NCBI GenBank assembly: GCA_016718825.1
Contig: JADKCL010000002.1
Coordinates: 62,001 to 126,000, forward strand
Direction of reading: 5' to 3'
Origin: Bacteroidota bacterium
Lineage (GTDB): Bacteria > Bacteroidota > Bacteroidia > J057 > JADKCL01
DNA length: 64,000 nt
Within the stretch, counting starts at the first letter, position 1; every line of letters begins with the position of its first letter. Made by a program: the position numbers and the translations under genes. Of this stretch, positions 1-8,081 are shown piece by piece. The notes below the pieces were generated by a model, which worked only from the letters and a program-made list of their open reading frames with translations, was not told where the DNA came from and searched no databases.

Positions 1-1377
1 AAAATTGGGCGAATTCTCGGAATCTGGTGGATGCTGTGCTGCGCGAGCTATGGGTTGCATGCACAATGCACGGTCAGTCTTGGCCCCGATACCTCGCTTT
101 GTGCCGCATCATTCACGCTAGTTCCTTCGCTGGCCATTTCGACCTTCGAAGACTCCCTTGAAATCATCTACGATGCCACCCAGGGTCAAACCGGCCTTGT
201 AGGTGCCAACAAGGTCTACATGCACAGCGGTGCGGAAATGGTTCCTTTTGGTGGTTGGCAAAATACTGTCGGCAATTGGGGACAGGACGACGGGGTGGGG
301 CAGATGACCAATATCGGAGCCAATCGCTGGCGAATCCGGATTTTGCCGCATGCCTATTACAATTACCCCGCAAATGTCACGCCCAACGGCATTTTCTTCG
401 TTTTCAGGAATGCCGATGGCACTGCCGTCGGCAAGGACAATGCCGGCAATGATATCTGGGCCGACATGCAACAAGATCCGCCGGTATCGGCCTTTGGCGG
501 GATTCAATTTTCCTGGAAACGCGATGCCCTTGAGAATCTTTTGTGGTCTGACGGATCAGCGGGTTCCTCACTCGCTGTCAATGCCGCCGGAACCTATTGG
601 GTGACAATGACCGATACCGCGGGATGCATGGCTTCTGACACAATTCAAGTGAATCTAGGTTCGATCCCCTTCATCGATTTGGGCCAACCTGCCATCTGCG
701 ATGGTAATCCGGTGACATTGGATGCCGGCGCTGGATTCACTTCCTATGCCTGGAGCACGGGCGCAACCACGCAAACCATTACCCTCAGTTCCGCAGCATT
801 GGTGACAGTCACCGTGACCAATTCGGTCGGCTGCACCGGGATCGACATTGTCAATGTCCCTTCAGCCACGGCGCCGACGGCATTTTTCACGCCTTCGGTT
901 TTTGGATTTACGGTCCAAGTCGCCGACGGATCGACAGGTGGCGGTGATTACCGCTGGGATTTCGATGGCAACGGCTCCACGGACGCTACGACTCCCGGCA
1001 CGACATCCCATGCCTATTCGACGGCGGGGACTTACACGATCACATTGATTGTGCAGAATTTTTGCGGCGTCGACACTTTTTCCCAAGCAATCACAATCGG
1101 TGGGGTGGGAATGGAGAATCCATTTGCCGGAGATGGAAAATTGTACCCGAATCCCGCGATGGATCGCGTGACCCTTGAATTGGACCTCATCAGGGGAGGA
1201 GCTTTGACCTTTCAGTTGATGGATGGCCAAGGCAGAATCCTAATGACAACATCCTCGGTGGAAAATCCGGGAACTTTCAGAAAAGAACTCGATATTCAAT
1301 CTTTGCCGGGCGGAATATACCATATCGCCGCAGTGCAGAGCGGAAAGGTAGTTCGGCGTTCGTTCGTCAAAATTTGA
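1..1377 (+). CDS. Secreted PKD-domain protein with T9SS type A sorting domain (5' end cut off)
   Basis: The reading frame is open to the left edge, and the residues before the first ATG (31) are hydrophobic, so the true start and part of the signal peptide probably lie outside the window; cleavage is likely after LHAQ. In order it shows an N-terminal module of about 110 residues (motif VGNWGQDDGVGQMT, then FRNADGTAVGKDN), one SprB-like repeat (LDAGAGFTSYAWSTGATT), a PKD domain (YRWDFDGNGSTD) and a C-terminal T9SS type A domain starting at LYPNPAMDRV. The module recurs in the next two genes, the second of which is an amylase, so a carbohydrate-binding role is possible, but this protein has no catalytic domain. 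It should be exported through the outer membrane and either anchored or released. Confidence 0.85.
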   Translation, partial: KIGRILGIWWMLCCASYGLHAQCTVSLGPDTSLCAASFTLVPSLAISTFEDSLEIIYDATQGQTGLVGANKVYMHSGAEMVPFGGWQNTVGNWGQDDGVGQMTNIGANRWRIRILPHAYYNYPANVTPNGIFFVFRNADGTAVGKDNAGNDIWADMQQDPPVSAFGGIQFSWKRDALENLLWSDGSAGSSLAVNAAGTYWVTMTDTAGCMASDTIQVNLGSIPFIDLGQPAICDGNPVTLDAGAGFTSYAWSTGATTQTITLSSAALVTVTVTNSVGCTGIDIVNVPSATAPTAFFTPSVFGFTVQVADGSTGGGDYRWDFDGNGSTDATTPGTTSHAYSTAGTYTITLIVQNFCGVDTFSQAITIGGVGMENPFAGDGKLYPNPAMDRVTLELDLIRGGALTFQLMDGQGRILMTTSSVENPGTFRKELDIQSLPGGIYHIAAVQSGKVVRRSFVKI

Positions 1378-1424
1378 ATTCTTGTTAGGTAGAATATTGG
1401 AACACAGCTAAAAACACGGAATTT

Positions 1425-2243
1425 ATGAAACGTATTGTTTTACTCTCCTTGATGGCTTTCGGAATAGCTTGTATGACGCAGGCGCAGGCCATTCAATTGA
1501 AAATCACAGTCGATGTCGCCCAAATGGCCAATCCAGATTGTTGGATGAATCAAGGCGTCGTCGCTGGAAACAAGGTGTACATCCATTCGGGCCTCTGTTC
1601 ATCGGATCCGCAATTTTGCTCCGATTCGATCTGTCATCAAGGCTCCAACATCTGGCAAAATGTCGTGGGCAATTGGGGCTTGGACGACGGCGTCGGCTTG
1701 ATGACCTTCGAAGGCAACAACAAGTGGAGTATCACGATGATTCCAACCACCTATTTCAACCAACCAGGCGCCACACCCTATACGTTGGGTTTGGTGTTTC
1801 GCAGCTCTGATGGAGGCTTCACGGGCAAGGACAATACCTGCAGCGACATCTTTATCAAAGGAATCAATACTTCTACACCGACTGTAGTGGGTTGTGACAA
1901 TCAGGCATTTGCGCCGGTGACGGTTGAACGCACTGTTCTGGCAGGCGTGAAAGAGGCAAGCTATTTGGGCGGCCTTGTAATGAGCCCCAATCCTTTCCGT
2001 GACCGTTTGAACATCGACTACAACCTCCAGAGAAAAGCCAATGCCTTCTCTGTCAAGGTCTTCAACGGACTCGGACAAGCGGTGGTGACGCTTGCAAGCG
2101 GCAGCCAAGTGCCCGGTTCGCACCGTTTGACTTGGGACGGACGTACCGCTACAGGTCAAAATTGCAAAAATGGCTTGTACTATATGGTCATGAGCGATGG
2201 CAATCAAATGATCGCCACCGAAAAGATGCTGTTGATGCGTTGA
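1425..2243 (+). CDS. Small secreted protein: shared N-terminal module plus T9SS type A sorting domain
   Basis: The product has 272 aa and a clear signal peptide (MKRIVLLSLMAFGIACMTQA). Residues about 25-155 are the same module as in the preceding gene (VYIHSG, VVGNWGLDDGVGLMT, FRSSDGGFTGKDN), with an insertion holding extra cysteines (CSSDPQFCSDSIC). It is followed almost directly by a T9SS sorting domain with a FlgD-like fold (MSPNPFRDRLNIDY, then LTWDGRTATGQNCKNG). Nothing else is present, so the protein is essentially one exported module with a sorting tag, which suggests binding rather than catalysis. It lies 47 bp after gene 1 and before a hairpin terminator, so genes 1 and 2 may share a transcript. 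The function is unknown. Confidence 0.85.
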   Translation: MKRIVLLSLMAFGIACMTQAQAIQLKITVDVAQMANPDCWMNQGVVAGNKVYIHSGLCSSDPQFCSDSICHQGSNIWQNVVGNWGLDDGVGLMTFEGNNKWSITMIPTTYFNQPGATPYTLGLVFRSSDGGFTGKDNTCSDIFIKGINTSTPTVVGCDNQAFAPVTVERTVLAGVKEASYLGGLVMSPNPFRDRLNIDYNLQRKANAFSVKVFNGLGQAVVTLASGSQVPGSHRLTWDGRTATGQNCKNGLYYMVMSDGNQMIATEKMLLMR

Positions 2244-2264
2244 TTGAGTTTTGAAAGACACAAA

Positions 2265-2305
2265 CGCCCCTCCTGAAACCTCTGGAATCGGAGGGGCGAT
2301 TTTTA
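2265..2305 (+). terminator. Rho-independent terminator after the second T9SS gene
   Basis: Arms CGCCCCTCC (2265-2273) and GGAGGGGCG (2290-2298) form a perfect 9-bp stem, followed by ATTTTTAT. It separates the small T9SS gene from the amylase gene that starts at 2315, so the amylase gene either has its own promoter downstream or depends on read-through. Confidence 0.75.
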
Positions 2306-2314
2306 TCATAGATC

Positions 2315-5164
2315 ATGTATAGATCAAAAGTCAGCCTATTTGTATCATGTATGATCGTTTGTTTCATCTCGAATACAAACGCTCAAATAGTGTCGGTAAC
2401 GCCGAACTATCCGACGATCGATGACAGCATCACCATCGAATTTGATGCTGCCCTGGGCAACGCAGCACTCGTGGGCGTGCCGGTGGTGTACGCGCATACG
2501 GGCGTGATCAACAAATTCAGCACGGATCTCGGCGATTGGGAACACCAAAAGAGTCCTTGGGATTCTGGCGACGACTCCACGATCCGCATGACTTCATTGG
2601 GTGGCAATCGGCATCGTATTGGCTTCAGGCCCAGGACATTTTATGGCATCGGGGCGAATGAAGAAGTGCGTGCGCTTGCCTTCGTTTTTCGGAATGAGGC
2701 TGGAACCTTGGCTGGCAAGAATGCAGATGGCACGGACATCGTCGTGCCGATTTACCCATCATCTGGGTTTTCGGCCATTTTTGCAGCCCCGATGGAGCGT
2801 CCTGAAGTTGTGGCCTTGGGTGCACAACTGCAGGTGAACGTACAAGCGAATGCACCGGGATTGATCACGGTTTTCCAAGATGGCATTCCCATCGGCCAAT
2901 CCGCAGGGCTTGTTCAGCAATTCGCGATGACGATTCCGGGGAATATGGTTGGCCGCTACGACTTGAGCTTCACTGCCGACAATGGAACTACGGTCGTTCG
3001 GGATACCCTCAGCTATGTGGTACAGCCGCCTGTGAATGTCGTCAATCAGCCTACAGGCAGCCGTGATGGCATCAACTACATGAATGATTCGACGGTCGTC
3101 CTTGTCCTGCTCGCGCCTTACAAGGACTATGTCTATGTCATCGGCGATTTTAATGACTGGCAGATGGATCCGGCCTACCTCATGAATCGCACGCCCGACG
3201 GGCTTCGCTATTGGTTCGAACTCGGCGGCTTGACGCCTGCCCAGGAGTACCGCTTCCAGTATTTTGTAGATCATCAGATCAAAATAGGGGACCCCTACAC
3301 CGAGAAAGTCCTGGACCCGTTCAACGACAACGGCGTCAACAACTTGGTTTATCCCAACCTGATCGACTATCCCGATGGAAAAACCACCGAATTGGTCAGC
3401 ATTCTCCAAACCGCCAAACCAGAATACAACTGGCAAGTCAACAACTTCCAGCGGCCCGACAACCGAGATTTGGTCATTTACGAATTGCTGGTGCGTGACT
3501 TCAGCATCCGGCACGACTACACCACGATCATCGATTCGCTCAGCTATTTGAAAACTTTGGGAATCAATGCCATCGAATTGATGCCAACCAATGAGTTTGA
3601 CGGCAATCAAAGCTGGGGCTACGGCCCGGCCTTCTATTTTGCGCCCGACAAATACTACGGAACTGAAAATAAACTGAAGGAATTCATCGATTCCTGCCAT
3701 GCAAGGGGCATTGCCGTGATCATGGACGGCGTATTCAACCACATGTTTGGGCAGAGCCCTTTCCTTCGATTGTACCAAGACCGGGGGACTGGCAAGCCTG
3801 CGGGGAACAATCTTTGGTTCAATGTCGATGCACCTCATCCTTTGGGAGTAGGGTATGACCTGAATCACAGCAGCGGCTTTACGCGCGCTTTGGTAGATAG
3901 CGCGATGAGTTATTGGGCGCAAGAATACCGTATCGACGGTTGGCGCCTGGACTTGTCCAAGGGCTTTACGAACACCTTTTCTGGTCAGGATATTGGTGTT
4001 TGGAGCCAATATGACCAAAGCCGTGTAGACAATTTGCAACGCTTGGCCACCCATTTTTGGACGCACAACTTCGGAAAATACATCATTCTGGAGCATTTGG
4101 GTGGCAATGACGAGGAAACCGTTCTCGCCAACTATGGCATGATGCTCTGGGGAAAAGCTTCCGAACCCTACTATCAATCCGCCATGGGCTATGAGCAAAA
4201 TTCGGATTTCAGTTGGTTCATTTCGCATCAACACCGCGGCTGGACCTACCACAATTTGGTCGGTTTTATCGAAAGCCACGACGAGCAACGTGCGATGTAT
4301 CAAAACATCATGTATGGAAATTCGTCGACACCGGCGCATGATTGCAGCGATACGACGGTTGCCTTGAAGCGCATGGCGCAGATTGCGGCGTTCTGGGCCA
4401 CGGTGCCGGGCCCCAAAATGATGTGGCAATTCCAGGAGCTTGGGTACGACTATCCTATCGAATTTGGATGTCGCACCTGCCCGAAACCCATTCGTTGGAA
4501 TTACCTTCAAGATTCGCGTCGCCAATTGTTGTACAAGAAATTTGCAGCGATCATCAACTTGAAGACCAAGTATCCAGAGGCTTTTAGGTCAGGAAGTTAT
4601 GATATCTCAGCTTGGGGAAAACAGAAGCAGATCCATGTCAACAGCACGGCGATGAACGTCACCGTGGCGGGTAATTTCGACGTGGTGAGCCAAAATACCT
4701 TCACCGGCTTCCAACATACAGGCCGTTGGTACAATTATATGGCCGGCGACAGCCTCGAAGTGACCGATGTGAACATGACGATTGCCCTGCTTCCCGGCGA
4801 TTTCCGGATTTACACCGATGTACGGCTGCCCAAGCCCGACTTGTCGGTGACTGTGTTACCTGTCGGCGTTACGGAAGATGAAGCTCCCTCTGACATGGAT
4901 TTGACGGCCTTTCCGAATCCGTTTTCGGGGTCCACGACACTTGCTTTTCGGCTTCCCAAACCTGCCAATGTGACGATGGAGGTCTATGATTTGGTCGGAG
5001 TTCTGGTGTACAAAATGGAACTGCCGAAGAGTGCCGCCGGTGAGCAACAGCTTACCTGGGACGGCCGGAATGCGCTAGGAATGCGGGTTTCTGCCGGTAC
5101 CTACCTCTGTAAGTTGACGGCTGACGGGATGCAAGGATTTAAAAAATTGGTACTCGCGGATTGA
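2315..5164 (+). CDS. Secreted GH13 alpha-amylase-family glycoside hydrolase, T9SS type A
   Basis: A 949-aa exported amylase-like enzyme. After a signal peptide ending near TNAQ come the module shared with the two upstream genes (about 29-150, more diverged here: DLGDWEHQKS, FRNEAGTLAGKN), an Ig-like stretch, a CBM48-like domain (about 255-350, VYVIGDFNDW) and the GH13 barrel. The catalytic regions are readable: DGVFNH (about 470), GWRLDLSKG with the Asp nucleophile (about 545), ILEHLG with the acid Glu (about 592) and ESHDEQR with the stabilising Asp (about 653). The C-terminus is a T9SS sorting domain (AFPNPFSGSTT, QLTWDGRNALGMRVSAGTY). It should hydrolyse or transglycosylate alpha-1,4/1,6-glucans outside the cell. 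No SusC/SusD pair is adjacent. The exact subfamily and bond specificity cannot be read from this. Confidence 0.93.
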   Translation: MYRSKVSLFVSCMIVCFISNTNAQIVSVTPNYPTIDDSITIEFDAALGNAALVGVPVVYAHTGVINKFSTDLGDWEHQKSPWDSGDDSTIRMTSLGGNRHRIGFRPRTFYGIGANEEVRALAFVFRNEAGTLAGKNADGTDIVVPIYPSSGFSAIFAAPMERPEVVALGAQLQVNVQANAPGLITVFQDGIPIGQSAGLVQQFAMTIPGNMVGRYDLSFTADNGTTVVRDTLSYVVQPPVNVVNQPTGSRDGINYMNDSTVVLVLLAPYKDYVYVIGDFNDWQMDPAYLMNRTPDGLRYWFELGGLTPAQEYRFQYFVDHQIKIGDPYTEKVLDPFNDNGVNNLVYPNLIDYPDGKTTELVSILQTAKPEYNWQVNNFQRPDNRDLVIYELLVRDFSIRHDYTTIIDSLSYLKTLGINAIELMPTNEFDGNQSWGYGPAFYFAPDKYYGTENKLKEFIDSCHARGIAVIMDGVFNHMFGQSPFLRLYQDRGTGKPAGNNLWFNVDAPHPLGVGYDLNHSSGFTRALVDSAMSYWAQEYRIDGWRLDLSKGFTNTFSGQDIGVWSQYDQSRVDNLQRLATHFWTHNFGKYIILEHLGGNDEETVLANYGMMLWGKASEPYYQSAMGYEQNSDFSWFISHQHRGWTYHNLVGFIESHDEQRAMYQNIMYGNSSTPAHDCSDTTVALKRMAQIAAFWATVPGPKMMWQFQELGYDYPIEFGCRTCPKPIRWNYLQDSRRQLLYKKFAAIINLKTKYPEAFRSGSYDISAWGKQKQIHVNSTAMNVTVAGNFDVVSQNTFTGFQHTGRWYNYMAGDSLEVTDVNMTIALLPGDFRIYTDVRLPKPDLSVTVLPVGVTEDEAPSDMDLTAFPNPFSGSTTLAFRLPKPANVTMEVYDLVGVLVYKMELPKSAAGEQQLTWDGRNALGMRVSAGTYLCKLTADGMQGFKKLVLAD

Positions 5165-5269
5165 AAGTCGAGTTTCGAATGTTTTAATTTTTTAAATCAT
5201 TGAACCTTTAACTTATTGGCTTTAAAATGAAACACTTAGCTGCCTGTATTTTCATTATTTGATGGTCCA

Positions 5270-6031
5270 TCAAAGCAAGAAATCAAACGAATTTCCTTTA
5301 AGGTTTTCATATTGGGTGCTGTCAAATTGATACAGCTTGGCCGGCTTATGCGGTACACCCAATTGCTTTTCCTCCAGCTCGATAAGAAACCCACGACTCA
5401 GGATTTTTCGGCGAAAGTTCCGCTTGTCAAGTTGAACGCCCAAGATGGCCTCGTACAATTTCTGAAGTTGACCAAGGGTAAATTTTTTGGGTAGAAGCTC
5501 AAATCCGATCGGCTCGACGCGTGCCTTGTTCTTGAGTCGTTGCAAGGCGGATTCCAAGATTTCGTTGTGGTCAAATGCAAGTTCAGGTACCTCGCTTACA
5601 GAATACCACTCGGCACTGCGGGCATAGTAGGCTGGTGCCGGCTTGAACTTATCGATACGCACCAAGGAATAATAACCGACGGTGATGACCCTTGCTTCCG
5701 GATTTTCACGCATTGACCTTAGCCAAGCCAAGTCCTTTTCTTTTCGCACGCGTGAAGGGTCTCCAAAGGCGTTGAACTGCTCTAGATAAATTTTGTCGAG
5801 GCTGGTAAGCGCTTTCAGAACCCGCAAAGCGCTGCTGTCAAGCGTTTCCGTATCCAAAACAAGGTCGCCAGGCAACATCAACGTGGGTTGTGCGCTAGGT
5901 TCTTGTCCATCGGGGAGGCCACGCTCGATCAACAAAACCTTCAGTTCCTCCATTCCGAATCCAAAAATCACGCAATCGACTGAAACGTGAGGGTTTAATG
6001 ATGATTTTTGTATTAAAGTATTGGCCATCAA
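5270..6031 (-). CDS. Nudix-domain transcriptional regulator (NrtR/AraR-like)
   Basis: A 253-aa protein with an N-terminal Nudix fold (about 15-150: CVIFGFGMEELKVLLIERG, LMLPGDLVLDTETLDSSA) and a C-terminal winged-helix region (about 165-245: FTLGQLQKLYEAILGVQLDKR, FRRKIL). The Nudix box lacks the REUXEEXGU catalytic core (the corresponding stretch reads ALRVLKALTSLDKIYLEQF), which is usual for regulators of this family that use the domain as a sugar or nucleotide sensor. It is divergent from pfkA and convergent with the amylase gene, so sugar metabolism is the likely target. A 19-nt inverted repeat in the divergent region is a candidate operator. ATG 6028 is an equally possible start. Confidence 0.85.
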   Translation of the reverse strand: MMANTLIQKSSLNPHVSVDCVIFGFGMEELKVLLIERGLPDGQEPSAQPTLMLPGDLVLDTETLDSSALRVLKALTSLDKIYLEQFNAFGDPSRVRKEKDLAWLRSMRENPEARVITVGYYSLVRIDKFKPAPAYYARSAEWYSVSEVPELAFDHNEILESALQRLKNKARVEPIGFELLPKKFTLGQLQKLYEAILGVQLDKRNFRRKILSRGFLIELEEKQLGVPHKPAKLYQFDSTQYENLKGNSFDFLL

Positions 6032-6105
6032 ACGATTAATTGTGGGGGATTCGAATCAATCAAAGTTCAAAAAAACAAAAATATTCGGTCTGTAGCGAAT
6101 AAATA

Positions 6106-6136
6106 TTGCAATAGTGTCAATATGACACTAACTTAC
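6106..6136 (+). promoter_or_regulatory. Likely pfkA promoter with an operator palindrome in its spacer
   Basis: TAGTGTCA (6112-6119) and TGACACTA (6123-6130) form a perfect 8-bp inverted repeat around ATA. A TTG at 6106-6108 and TAACTTAC at 6129-6136 (compare TAnnTTTG) are 20 nt apart and enclose the palindrome, so a bound protein would block or reposition RNA polymerase. The adjacent divergent Nudix regulator is the obvious candidate binder. The predicted transcript start (about 6142) also excludes ATG 6122 as the pfkA start. Confidence 0.6.
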
Positions 6137-6163
6137 CTCGCTTTCGTAGAATTCGACGCAAAG

Positions 6164-7147
6164 ATGGCTTTGGAAATTGAAAAGATCGGGGTTTTGACCT
6201 CGGGTGGGGACGCGCCGGGCATGAATGCTTGCATCAGGGCCGTGGTGCGCGCATGTGCCTATTACCACAAAGATGCTGTAGGCGTCATGAGAGGCTATTA
6301 TGGCCTGATCAACGGACTATTCACGGATATGAAGGCCCGTTCGGTAGGCAATATCATACACCGCGGAGGAACGATCCTGAAAAGTGCGCGTTGCGATGAG
6401 TTTCGCACCAAAGAGGGAAGGCAGCTTGCCTGGCAAAATATGCAAGAAAAAGGCATCGATGCCCTCGTGGTCATTGGCGGCGATGGAAGCTTCACAGGTG
6501 CGCATTTGTTGTATGAAGAGTTCGGAATCAAGGTGATCGGTATTCCCGCGACGATTGATAACGATCTTTTTGGCACGGATTATACGATCGGCTACGATAC
6601 GGCAACCAATACCGTTGTTCAGGCGATCGATCAGATTCGGGACACAGCTGCGTCGCATGGCCGATTGTTTTTTATCGAAGTCATGGGCCGCGAATCGGGA
6701 TTTATTGCTTTACGGAGTGGTCTTGCAGTCGGTGCAGAAGCACTCGTAATCCCGGAAAGACCCAATTCGATTGAAGAATTGGTGCGGGTGCTGGACCGTA
6801 ACTGGAAGAGCAGCAAGTCATTCAGTCTTGTGATCGTAGCCGAAGCTGGCGAAAGCGGCCGCACTTTTCAAATCGCCAACGAGGTCAATCAGAAGTTGAA
6901 TTACTACGACACCAAAGTGACCGTTCTGGGGCACATTCAGCGGGGCGGCAGTCCGACCTGTTCAGACCGCGTGCTGAGCAGCAGACTAGGCGTCGCGGCT
7001 GTCGAAGGACTTCTGGAAGGCAGGACAGACGTGATGGCTGGCCTGCTCAACAACAAAATAGCCTATACACCTTTGCAGGAATCCATTGCCAAAGGGCAAG
7101 AACTGGATGACGAATTGTTGCGTATCGCGCATATTCTTTCGATTTAA
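6164..7147 (+). CDS. pfkA: ATP-dependent 6-phosphofructokinase
   Basis: The enzyme phosphorylates fructose 6-phosphate to fructose 1,6-bisphosphate, the committed step of glycolysis. Motifs run in the canonical order: GVLTSGGDAPGMN (nucleotide loop), GGDGS at about 105 (Gly after GGD marks the ATP rather than the pyrophosphate type), IPATIDND at about 130 (catalytic Asp; the usual Gly is Ala), MGRESG and HIQRGGSP. From ATG 6164 the product is 327 aa, close to the usual 320. An upstream in-frame ATG at 6122 lies inside the operator palindrome and before the predicted transcription start, so it was not used. The next gene starts 17 bp downstream, so the two are probably co-transcribed. Confidence 0.93.
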   Translation: MALEIEKIGVLTSGGDAPGMNACIRAVVRACAYYHKDAVGVMRGYYGLINGLFTDMKARSVGNIIHRGGTILKSARCDEFRTKEGRQLAWQNMQEKGIDALVVIGGDGSFTGAHLLYEEFGIKVIGIPATIDNDLFGTDYTIGYDTATNTVVQAIDQIRDTAASHGRLFFIEVMGRESGFIALRSGLAVGAEALVIPERPNSIEELVRVLDRNWKSSKSFSLVIVAEAGESGRTFQIANEVNQKLNYYDTKVTVLGHIQRGGSPTCSDRVLSSRLGVAAVEGLLEGRTDVMAGLLNNKIAYTPLQESIAKGQELDDELLRIAHILSI

Positions 7148-7164
7148 ACTCCCACAAGAAGACG

Positions 7165-8025
7165 ATGATTCTGATTGCTGACAGCGGTTCCACCAAATGC
7201 GATTGGCTCTTGCTCGACAAGGGACAACTTTTGTTTGAATGCCATACTATGGGTTTCAATCCCTATTTTCATGATTCAGAGCTGATTGCAGCAGAAATGT
7301 TGGCCCAGCCTGATCTCCATTCCTATCACAATACCGTCTTGGAAATCTATTTCTACGGTGCTGGCGCAAGCAGTTTGGAACTCAAAGCAATCGTGGAGCG
7401 TGGACTTCGGACGGTATTTCCAAATGCAGCAATTCATGTCGGTCACGATTTGAACGCAGCTGCTTTGGCAACGTATGATGGCGTGCCGCATATTGCCTGC
7501 ATTCTCGGCACAGGCTCCAACTCCTGCTTTTTTGATGGTGAACAAATCTATGAGGAAGTGCCTGCGTTGGCCTATATTTTGGGTGACGAAGGGGGAGGAA
7601 GCTACTATGGCAAGCGGTTGTTGGCTGATTTTTTCTACAAACGCATGCCGGCAGATTTGGCCCCTGTATTCAAGGAAAAGTACAACATGAACATGCATAC
7701 GATGGTGGAAAAGGTTTATGCCGAACCCCATGCGAATGTTTATTTGGCGTCCTTGTCCAAGTTTTGCTCCGAGCATCGCGATCATCCCTACATCGCGCAG
7801 ATGGTGCGCCAAGGCATGCGTGCATTCTTGGAAATACATGTAGCCTGTTTTGCCAATCACAAACAGGTTCCCGTGGACTTCGTCGGCTCAATAGCATTCT
7901 ATTTTGAGGATTATTTGCGCGAAGTGGCCGCAGAGATGGGCATCCAAATTGGCTCCGTCGTGAAAAAGCCGATCCTGGGTTTGGTGCGTTATCATCAGCA
8001 GTTCAGCCTTTCCAAGGTAAGCTGA
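7165..8025 (+). CDS. BadF/BadG-type ATPase, N-acetylglucosamine kinase-like
   Basis: A 286-aa protein of the ASKHA fold. The N-terminal phosphate-1 loop is visible (IADSGSTKCDWLLLD), as are the phosphate-2 region (CILGTGSNSCFFDG, about 111-124) and the GDEGGGSYYG motif (about 140) typical of the BadF/BadG/BcrA and GlcNAc-kinase group. It most likely phosphorylates an amino sugar or hexose in the cytoplasm. Its position between pfkA and a GH31 glucosidase supports sugar kinase activity over the radical-enzyme activase role also found in this family, which has conserved cysteines not seen here. The substrate is not certain. Confidence 0.85.
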   Translation: MILIADSGSTKCDWLLLDKGQLLFECHTMGFNPYFHDSELIAAEMLAQPDLHSYHNTVLEIYFYGAGASSLELKAIVERGLRTVFPNAAIHVGHDLNAAALATYDGVPHIACILGTGSNSCFFDGEQIYEEVPALAYILGDEGGGSYYGKRLLADFFYKRMPADLAPVFKEKYNMNMHTMVEKVYAEPHANVYLASLSKFCSEHRDHPYIAQMVRQGMRAFLEIHVACFANHKQVPVDFVGSIAFYFEDYLREVAAEMGIQIGSVVKKPILGLVRYHQQFSLSKVS

Positions 8026-8081
8026 GCATTCAGGCGCAAAACCAAATTTCCGATTCTCGCTTCAAACGCATTATTTCGGGC

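Noticed and set aside
2759..4525. 588-codon open frame on the minus strand opposite the amylase gene
   Set aside because: It has no recognisable domain, lies entirely inside a well-supported GH13 gene and arises from codon bias of the sense strand.
6122..6163. Upstream ATG as pfkA start
   Set aside because: It lies inside the operator palindrome and before the predicted transcription start; the product from ATG 6164 has normal family length.
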